Source of the DNA: Brevundimonas vesicularis
Lineage (GTDB): Bacteria; Pseudomonadota; Alphaproteobacteria; Caulobacterales; Caulobacteraceae
Direction: 5' to 3'
Assembly (NCBI RefSeq): GCF_027886425.1
Contig: NZ_CP115671.1
Location: 2,294,001-2,358,000, forward strand
Length of the DNA stretch: 64,000 nt
Positions 57,122 to 64,000 of this stretch are shown here, piece after piece. Within the stretch, counting starts at the first letter, position 1; the number at the start of each line of letters is the position of its first letter. Position numbers and translations under genes: made by a program. A model generated the notes under the pieces. That model saw only the letters and a list, made by a program, of their open reading frames with translations, made no database searches and was not told the origin of the DNA.

Positions 57122-57838
57122 CTAGGCCGCGAACCCGGCGAAGACGCCGATGACCATCACGATAAAGGTCGCAACGACGCTGGACAGACCGATGGCCGTC
57201 ATCACGACCAGGCCCTTGGCCAGGCCGGGAACTACGCCCCGATACCACCGTCCCCGCCCCATCCGCATGAAGGCCACGATGCCCAGCGCCAGCGTCAAAA
57301 GGCTGCACGCCGCAGCCAGCGGGCCGGGGCTGAACATGAACCAGGCCAGCGGCAGCATCGGCACGGTCCAGGCGTTCAGATAGGCGAAGGCCGCGCGGAA
57401 TCCGCATCTCAGGCCCAGGTCCTCGGCGTCCCACAGGCGAAACAGCGGCATGGCCGCCAGGGCATAGAGCGGCGCCATGATCGGCACGGCCACCAACGAC
57501 ATCCAGCCGTCGGCGTCGGACATGAAGGCGTCGCGCGACTTGCCCGCTTCCTGAAGCAGGGGGTTCAATACGTCAGCCGGCATGCCTTCCAGGTAGAAAC
57601 TCAAGCCCCCGCGCAAAAACACGATCAGCATCAGGATCGCGTTCAGCGCCAGATACAGCTTCAACGGCTTGGCGTAACGACCGCCCCCGGTCGGCCCCTC
57701 GATCATCCAGGCCTGCAACACCAGACGCGGGCGCACCAACAGGTCGCGCCCGGTGCGGACCTCGGCGCCGCCGAAGCCCAGCATATCCTCCGATGCATCC
57801 TTGAACGCCTGCTTGCGCGTGGTCTCGCCGTCGGTCAT
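57122..57838 (-). CDS. DUF3667-like polytopic membrane protein
   Basis: A 238-residue membrane protein. N-terminal cytosolic stretch (TDGETTRKQAFKDASEDMLGF), then GRDLLVRPRLVLQAWMIEG, GRYAKPLKLYLALNAI and about five helices between residues 60 and 238. The RxLL-RP-xW-GxR-xY-P-x-Y layout resembles the start of DUF3667 proteins. Function unknown. ATG 57838 has GGGGAGA at 6 nt. It lies 55 bases downstream of the TonB receptor at 57894 on the same strand and may share its transcript. Confidence 0.65.
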   Translation of the reverse strand: MTDGETTRKQAFKDASEDMLGFGGAEVRTGRDLLVRPRLVLQAWMIEGPTGGGRYAKPLKLYLALNAILMLIVFLRGGLSFYLEGMPADVLNPLLQEAGKSRDAFMSDADGWMSLVAVPIMAPLYALAAMPLFRLWDAEDLGLRCGFRAAFAYLNAWTVPMLPLAWFMFSPGPLAAACSLLTLALGIVAFMRMGRGRWYRGVVPGLAKGLVVMTAIGLSSVVATFIVMVIGVFAGFAA

Positions 57839-57893
57839 CGGATTCTCCCCAGAGGGGATGCATACACCGCCCGATTGACCGCGCAACCGCCGA

Positions 57894-60512
57894 TCAGAAC
57901 CGCTTTGTCAGGCCGATGCTGACCACCCGTCCGCGCGGATCCGCCACGACCGGGTCATAGCCCAAGGCGAACTGCGCCAGCGGCGGGGCCTTATCGGCCA
58001 CATTGACAACCCCTATCGACAGATCCAGGTCAGCGCCGATCGCGCGGCTGTAGAGCAGGTCGATCGTCGTCTGGCTGGCGATGCTGGCGTCGGTGATGCC
58101 GCTGCGGTCGTTGGCGTATCCGTCGGTGTAGTGGACCAGGGCCGTCACCGCATGCGCCCCACTGTTCCAGCCCAAGGCGAACTCCCCGCGATTGCGCGGC
58201 AGGGACCGGCCGATGTTGTTCAGGTTGGTCGAACCGACGCCCGACACCTTCGCGGCCGACGCGTCCAGCCGGATGTCATAGGCGTCCACATAGGTCCAGG
58301 TCGCCGAGGCCGTCGCCTCCCCGCCCCACAGGCCGCGCCGATAGCGGGCCGACAGGTCGATCCCTTGGGTCTCGATGGACGAGGCGTTGACGAAATACAG
58401 CTGCACGAAGGTCAGGGCGCCGCTGGGCGAGCGGGTGATCCGGCTTTGGGCCTGCGTGCCGGTCCGCCCCGCCGCCGTATCGGCCGCCGCCTGGTTGATG
58501 ATGGCCTGGGCCGACTCCTTGACCACCTGGTCAGCATAGTCGAACCGCCAGGCGTCCACGCCCAGTTCCAGCCCGTTGATCGGCGTCCAAACTGCGCCCA
58601 GGTTGAGGCTCTCGGATTTCTCAGGCTTCAGGTCGGCCCGGCCCGAGGTCAGGGTGTTGACGAAGACGAACGCGCCCCGGTCGAACACCGACGGCTGCGA
58701 CGCCTGCGCTCCCGACTGGGCATAGACCGACGGCGCCCGGAACCCCTGCCCCCACGACGCGCGCAGGGCTAGGGCGTCAGTGACGTCCCAACGGATCGCG
58801 GCCTTGGGGCTGAAACGACCCTCGTTGCCGTCATAGGATTCGTAGCGTCCGGCCAGCTGCGCCTCGATCCGGTCGCCCAGATGGAGGCGGGCTTCGGCAA
58901 AGGCGGCCAAGGCTTCCTGATCGCCCTCGAAATCCGGCGACACGCCCGCCGTCAGCAGGTCGCCCCGGTTCACCAGATCGCTCCAGTCGTGACGGAAGCC
59001 GCTGCGGCGATATTGGGCGCCCACGGCGACATCGACCGACCCGCCGGCCCAGGCCAGGGCCTCGCCGCTGGTCGAAGCATCCGCCGTCGCCAGGGTCGCC
59101 GCGCCCCGCAGGCCGGTCGAGCCGATCAGGCTGTCGATCAGGGCGGCGCTGTTCGCCGTCCCGGTTCCCAGATAGGCGCTGCCAAACGGGTTCAAATACT
59201 GGCAACCCCCGACGCCGGGCGTGCCCGTCGCGGCATTGCAGCCAGCCCCGCCCAGGCCGTTCAGCGCATTCTGCAAGGCGCTGCCGATGGTGTCGGGCTT
59301 GTCATAGGCGACGTGCTGACGGCTGCTGGTCGCCGACAGGTTCCAGGTCCAGCCATTGCCGAAACGCCCATCCAGCCCGGCGGCCAGGCGCCATGTGCGA
59401 TAGTCGAACTCGGCCTGCGACGCGCCGGCCTCCGCCCCCAGCAGCCGCCCCCGAAACAGGACCGCCTCGCCGAACGGATTGTCGGGATGGGTCGCCGGCA
59501 CCGTCAGCGACCGCGCCAGGATGGGCAGAGACGGCGACTGGCGCGCGATGGTGTTCGTCGCCGACCACGCCCCTTGCAGCGACAAGGTCATGTCGCCCAC
59601 AGGTCGTCGGTAATCCGCGAACAGCTGCGTGCGCGTCTCCTCCGGGACCAGATCGAAGAAGTCCGAATAGTCCAGCCGGCAGAAGGCGTCCGTGGGCGAG
59701 TTCAGATAGGCGCTGCCGAACGCCGGATTGCCGCACGCCGGGTCGGGCGAAAAACCGTTGCGGCTGGGTCGGAAATAGGAACCCGGCTGGCCATAGCTGG
59801 TTACGGCCGTCCAGGCGGCGCGGCCATAGCGTTCGGCCTGGGTGAAGTCCCGCTCGTCGGAACCCAGGGCCGAGCGATGGAAATGCGAAGCCGCCAGCGT
59901 CAGGTCGCCGCCCAGCAGGCCGAACCCGCCGAGCGCCTCGATCACGCTCTCTTCCGACCCGTCGGCGACGGCGTATTTGGCGCTGATCTCGGGACGGTCC
60001 ACGCCCCGCCGGGTGATAAAGTTGACCACGCCCGCCACTGCGTCGGAGCCATAGACCGCCGAGGCGCCGTCCTTGACCACCTCGACCCGCTGAAGCGCGA
60101 TCATCGGAACCAGGGAGTTGATGTCGACGAAGCCCGAGCCGTCCGTCGCCACCACGGCGCTGTTGGTCCAGCGCTGGCCGTCCACCAGAACTAGGGTCGA
60201 GCCGAGGCCGAGATTGCGCAGGTTGAACTGCGCCGTGCCCGAACTCTGCGGCTGGTTCAGCTGATCGACCTGGGCCTCCGAACCCGAGTTGGCCGTGACC
60301 AGCCGGACCAACTGAGACGCATCGGCGATGCCGGCGGCGGCGATTGTTTCGCGGGCCACAGTCTCTACCGGGGCGATCCGCTCGCCGCCCGCGATCCGGG
60401 AGCCGGTGACGACCACATCGTCCACACGCGACGCCTGCTGGGTCTGGGCGGCCGCAGCCGTCGCCAGCCAAGCGATCGAGGCTGTCGCCATCAAGAAGTT
60501 GCATTGCGTCAT
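57894..60512 (-). CDS. TonB-dependent outer-membrane receptor (carbohydrate-locus type)
   Basis: An 872-residue receptor. Short signal peptide (ATASIAWLATAAAAQ), TonB-box region DDVVVTGSRIAGG, plug (LRNLGLGSTLVLVDGQRW, VEVVKDGASAVYGSDAVAGV) and a long barrel ending RVVSIGLTKRF. An extracellular loop holds four cysteines near residues 260-285 and 425-440 (DPACGNPAFG, CRLDYSD, GAGCNAATG, GGCQYLNP). Divergent from a MalK-type ATPase across 171 bp that holds a LacI-type operator, so a sugar or oligosaccharide is the likeliest substrate (inference). GGGGAG precedes ATG 60512. Confidence 0.9.
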   Translation of the reverse strand: MTQCNFLMATASIAWLATAAAAQTQQASRVDDVVVTGSRIAGGERIAPVETVARETIAAAGIADASQLVRLVTANSGSEAQVDQLNQPQSSGTAQFNLRNLGLGSTLVLVDGQRWTNSAVVATDGSGFVDINSLVPMIALQRVEVVKDGASAVYGSDAVAGVVNFITRRGVDRPEISAKYAVADGSEESVIEALGGFGLLGGDLTLAASHFHRSALGSDERDFTQAERYGRAAWTAVTSYGQPGSYFRPSRNGFSPDPACGNPAFGSAYLNSPTDAFCRLDYSDFFDLVPEETRTQLFADYRRPVGDMTLSLQGAWSATNTIARQSPSLPILARSLTVPATHPDNPFGEAVLFRGRLLGAEAGASQAEFDYRTWRLAAGLDGRFGNGWTWNLSATSSRQHVAYDKPDTIGSALQNALNGLGGAGCNAATGTPGVGGCQYLNPFGSAYLGTGTANSAALIDSLIGSTGLRGAATLATADASTSGEALAWAGGSVDVAVGAQYRRSGFRHDWSDLVNRGDLLTAGVSPDFEGDQEALAAFAEARLHLGDRIEAQLAGRYESYDGNEGRFSPKAAIRWDVTDALALRASWGQGFRAPSVYAQSGAQASQPSVFDRGAFVFVNTLTSGRADLKPEKSESLNLGAVWTPINGLELGVDAWRFDYADQVVKESAQAIINQAAADTAAGRTGTQAQSRITRSPSGALTFVQLYFVNASSIETQGIDLSARYRRGLWGGEATASATWTYVDAYDIRLDASAAKVSGVGSTNLNNIGRSLPRNRGEFALGWNSGAHAVTALVHYTDGYANDRSGITDASIASQTTIDLLYSRAIGADLDLSIGVVNVADKAPPLAQFALGYDPVVADPRGRVVSIGLTKRF

Positions 60513-60558
60513 TCGGATGCTCCCCGCGATTGGCAGCGGCTTCTATCCAGCGCTTCGA

Positions 60559-60588
60559 TTTTGCGAAAGCCCAATTTTGCAGTTTTGC
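60559..60588. promoter_or_regulatory. Three TTTTGC direct repeats upstream of the TonB receptor
   Basis: TTTTGC occurs at 60559, 60575 and 60583, and its complement GCAAAA again at 60652, all between the divergent receptor and ATPase genes. Copies two and three are 8 bases apart. They lie 47-76 bases upstream of the receptor start, a likely activator or repressor site. No binding protein is known to me. Confidence 0.35.
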
Positions 60589-60632
60589 AATTTCAGTTGG
60601 CGGCAAGACATCGCGCACCATTGATCCCGTGA

Positions 60633-60646
60633 TGTAACCGGTTACG
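60633..60646. promoter_or_regulatory. LacI-family-type operator in the sugar locus
   Basis: GTAACCGGTTAC (60634-60645) is a perfect 12-bp palindrome with the central AACCGGTT typical of LacI-family sugar regulators. It is 38 bases upstream of the ATPase ATG and about 120 bases from the receptor start, so it could repress either or both. No lacI-type gene is in the window. Confidence 0.6.
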
Positions 60647-60683
60647 GTGCGGCAAAACAGAAACGGTCAGGAAAGCAGGAAGC

Positions 60684-61772
<1,089 letters not shown>

Positions 61773-61773
61773 T

Positions 61774-61914
61774 CCCTCTCCCATTGGGAGAGGGCTTGAG
61801 CGCCCGAGAGCGTAGCGAACGGTTTTGCGCGAAAGGGTGGGTCGGTGAAGCGACTTGGCCCACCGGCCGACCCTCATCCGGCCCTTCGGGCCACCTTCTC
61901 CCACTGGGAGAAGG
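61774..61914. repeat. Palindromic intergenic repeat (C-rich mosaic, second copy)
   Basis: CCCTCTCCCA-T-TGGGAGAGGG (61774-61794) at the left and CCTTCTCCCA-C-TGGGAGAAGG (61894-61914) at the right are 21-bp near-identical palindromes; smaller stems (GTGGG/CCCAC, GGCCC-TTC-GGGCC) lie between. It fills the gap between the convergent ATPase and glycosidase genes and could end both transcripts. Of the same general type as the element at 5409-5553. Confidence 0.75.
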
Positions 61915-61925
61915 GAAGGTTTTCG

Positions 61926-64000
61926 TCAGCGCAACTCGACCCGCCGCGCACCCGCCGGTATGGCCAGTTCAGCGCCCACCCACGCCGCCACGCGTCCATC
62001 GATGCGGACCCGCTCCGGACGCCCCTGCCCCGCCGGCCATTGCAGCACGAACCCGCCCGGCGGGGTCGCCTCGCCGCCCAAGGTCAGCACATACCCCTGC
62101 CGTTCCTTGCGATAGCCATAGGTCAGCGGCCCGTAGGCGGTGCGCAGATCCCGCACCCCGACACCCTCTGCCGTATCCAGCCAGGCCTCCGGCACCCCCG
62201 CCGCAAGCACCAGGGAATGGTCGCGGTCCCGCTCATAGGCAAACAGGTCCAAGGCCGAGCGGATATAGTCCGAGCTGATCCAGGCGTGCGGCATGTCGCC
62301 GATGAAGCGTGGCTCGCGCTTTTCCCGCCCCACCACCTCGGCCCAGCCGTTCCAGGCCTTGGGCCTGCGGTCGGCCATCAGGAAATCCAGCACATCCAGC
62401 GCGCGGTCCTTCTGACCCAGCCGCACATAGGCGCCGACCAGCCGCCATTCGTAGGGGGTGTAGTCCTTCCACGCCGTGCGGTTGGTCAGACGGTTCTGGA
62501 AGTTTTCCCAGTAGCGATCAAAGGTTCGCGCCAGAAGCTCGGGCGGCAGATTATCCTGTTCGCCCGCTGGAGACAGGGCGATGGTGGTCGAGGTGGCGTC
62601 GAAATCGCCCCGGTCCGCAGCGCCGGCGATCCAGTCAATGCCATGATGGGCCGCCGTCGCCGTGATCGACGCCCGGATGTTGGCGGCGAACTGATCGCGC
62701 GCCTGCGCATAGCGGACGGCGGCGTCCGCATCGCCCAAGGTCTCGGCGATGAAGACCGCATCCTTATAGCCCAGCAGCCCCCAGAAATCGTCCCAGTAGG
62801 AATAGGCCGCCTTGTCCGAATAACCCTCGTGGCTGATCGTCGGCGGCAAGAGGCCGTACAGGTAACGCTGGTCCGGCGCCTGGAAGGCCGCCGTCCGGGT
62901 CGAGGCGCGCAGTTCGTCCATATAGGTGATCGCCTTCTGCACCTGCGGCCAGACCTGGCGCAGCAGGGCTTCGTCCCTGGTGTAGCGATAGGTCTCGGCG
63001 GCCAGGAAAACGAATTCGCCGTGGCTGTCGTTCTCAGGCACCGGATCGGCGCCGCGCGCATCGACGCAGCACGGGACCTTGCCGTTCTCGAACACATAGG
63101 GGGCGTACCAGCGCAGATAGTCGGCCGAATGCTCGGCCATGCCCAGCCGGTTCAGCCCCTCGGCCATCATGGCCCCGTCGCGGATCCAGGAGCGGTTGTA
63201 GCTGCGCGTGCCCGGCTGCAGGATCGGCCCCTGACGCGACATCAGCATATGGGCCAGCGAAGATTTCAGCGCGTCCTCGATCCGCTGGGCGGCGGGCGGC
63301 AGGGTCAGATCCACCCGATCCAGTTTCGCGCGCCATTCGGCCGCCAGCCGGGTCTCGACCGCCTCCAGCACAGCCCCCGCCTGCCCCACCGGCTCGGGCG
63401 CCAGATCCTCGCCGGACAGTTGCGAGACCCAGCCGACCGTGCGCGTCTCTCCGGGCTGCAGGGTGACGTCATAGGTCATGGCGCCGGCGGCCAGGCCGGT
63501 CGCGTCCGTCGTTGTCAGGGCCTCGACGGCCGGTCGCCGCGCGGACGGTAGGATCAGGGACTGCGGATCGCTGCCGGCGTCGAAGGTCGCCAGCGTGACC
63601 TGATCCGGGGTCGCCAGCGGCTGCACCCGCACCGTGTCGTTCAGCTTTAGTTCGGCGCCGTCCCAGCCGATCGTCTCCACCGGGCTGACGCCGCCGGGAA
63701 TGGCCAGGAACTGACGCGGCGCATTCACCTGCATCGGGCGCGCGGCCAGGGCCAGGGTCAGAGTGCGCGGCCGGCTGGAGGTGTTGGTCAGGTCGTAACG
63801 GCCCCACAGTTGCGCCTGATCGGCCGGTCCGTCGGCGAAGCTGGTGATCTTCAGCGTCCAGTCGTCGGCGGCCCAGGTCACGGACGGGATCGGCAGGTCG
63901 CCGTCCTTCAGCCCCTGTTCGATATTGACGTCGGCCCAAGTGATCAGCCGGCCGTTGTCGACGACGAAGGGTTCGATACTGGGTCCGGCGCGGCGCAGCT
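61926..64000 (-). CDS. Six-hairpin glycosidase-like protein, 5' end beyond the window
   Basis: The frame is open to the right edge, so at least 691 residues are visible and the N-terminus is missing; the GTG near 63881 is only internal. A beta-sandwich region (residues 1-200 of the visible part; PFVVDNGRLITWADV, LWGRYDLTNTSSRP) is followed by an alpha/alpha-toroid of hydrolase type (SRSWIRDGAMMAEG-like NRSWIRDGAMMAEGLNRLG, NDSHGEFVFLA, YWDDFWGLLGYKDAV, DMPHAWISSDYIRSAL). It resembles six-hairpin glycosidases of the GH15/GH63 type. The position beside a TonB receptor and MalK ATPase suggests carbohydrate use. No activity can be assigned. Confidence 0.75.
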   Translation of the reverse strand, partial: LRRAGPSIEPFVVDNGRLITWADVNIEQGLKDGDLPIPSVTWAADDWTLKITSFADGPADQAQLWGRYDLTNTSSRPRTLTLALAARPMQVNAPRQFLAIPGGVSPVETIGWDGAELKLNDTVRVQPLATPDQVTLATFDAGSDPQSLILPSARRPAVEALTTTDATGLAAGAMTYDVTLQPGETRTVGWVSQLSGEDLAPEPVGQAGAVLEAVETRLAAEWRAKLDRVDLTLPPAAQRIEDALKSSLAHMLMSRQGPILQPGTRSYNRSWIRDGAMMAEGLNRLGMAEHSADYLRWYAPYVFENGKVPCCVDARGADPVPENDSHGEFVFLAAETYRYTRDEALLRQVWPQVQKAITYMDELRASTRTAAFQAPDQRYLYGLLPPTISHEGYSDKAAYSYWDDFWGLLGYKDAVFIAETLGDADAAVRYAQARDQFAANIRASITATAAHHGIDWIAGAADRGDFDATSTTIALSPAGEQDNLPPELLARTFDRYWENFQNRLTNRTAWKDYTPYEWRLVGAYVRLGQKDRALDVLDFLMADRRPKAWNGWAEVVGREKREPRFIGDMPHAWISSDYIRSALDLFAYERDRDHSLVLAAGVPEAWLDTAEGVGVRDLRTAYGPLTYGYRKERQGYVLTLGGEATPPGGFVLQWPAGQGRPERVRIDGRVAAWVGAELAIPAGARRVELR

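Overview
The window is a gene-dense, GC-rich stretch of alphaproteobacterial chromosome, most likely from the Caulobacterales (Brevundimonas- or Caulobacter-like). That assignment is an inference. It rests on the number of large TonB-dependent receptors, NDUFA12-family and DUF2155 genes joined by an overlapping GTGA, an HWE-family histidine kinase, DUF1489 and DUF6249 proteins, GC-rich codon use, and C-rich palindromic intergenic mosaics. No transposase, integrase, phage gene, CRISPR array or rRNA is visible. Both edges cut genes: an exported-type protein on the left and a glycosidase-like protein on the right.

Layout. 0-6.9 kb: metallo-hydrolase, DUF1499 membrane protein, acyl-CoA ligase, uridine-kinase-like protein, a gene-poor gap ending in a palindromic repeat, then thiS-thiG. 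6.9-10.9 kb: aroQ, accB-accC (biotin carboxyl carrier and biotin carboxylase), aat, lepB. 10.8-16.5 kb: an unusual ribbon-helix-helix/TM/EF-hand protein, DUF2155, NDUFA12, a large protein that looks like a class II ribonucleotide reductase without its catalytic core, and two secreted pentapeptide-repeat proteins. 16.6-18.3 kb: tRNA-Tyr, tRNA-Gly and tuf on the minus strand with a strong terminator. 18.4-24.8 kb: rlmB-like methyltransferase, TerC, rhodanese, 2OG-Fe oxygenase, metG, MATE exporter, DUF1489.

24.9-30.5 kb holds leucine-catabolism genes: methylcrotonyl-CoA carboxylase alpha and beta subunits and an enoyl-CoA hydratase, with an opposite-strand oxygenase between hydratase and alpha subunit. 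30.7-32.0 kb is rpsF-rpsR-rplI with a terminator. 32.1-37.6 kb contains two tandem paralogous TonB-dependent receptors, each with its own upstream regulatory-looking region and terminator; the second is preceded by a candidate 19-residue leader peptide ending Cys-Cys-Gly. 37.7-46.4 kb: small exported and membrane proteins, dnaB, alr, Yip1, radA, cvpA-purF, an SDR. 46.4-50.7 kb is a yfgM-bamB-der-nudix operon for outer-membrane and ribosome assembly, followed by panB. 51.7-57.8 kb: ECF sigma factor with an overlapping membrane protein, several small proteins, a nuclease/phosphatase, an ArsC/Spx-like protein, an HWE kinase next to a DNA-binding-like protein, and a DUF3667-like membrane protein. 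57.9-64.0 kb looks like carbohydrate uptake: a TonB-dependent receptor divergent from a MalK/UgpC-type ATPase, with a perfect LacI-type operator between them, and a six-hairpin glycosidase-like gene facing the ATPase.

Most of the window is core metabolism and translation. The points that most deserve a second look are the degenerate NrdJ-like protein (12449-14977), the putative Cys-Cys leader peptide with a hairpin on its stop codon (34945-35056), and the RHH-TM-EF-hand fusion (10834-11172).
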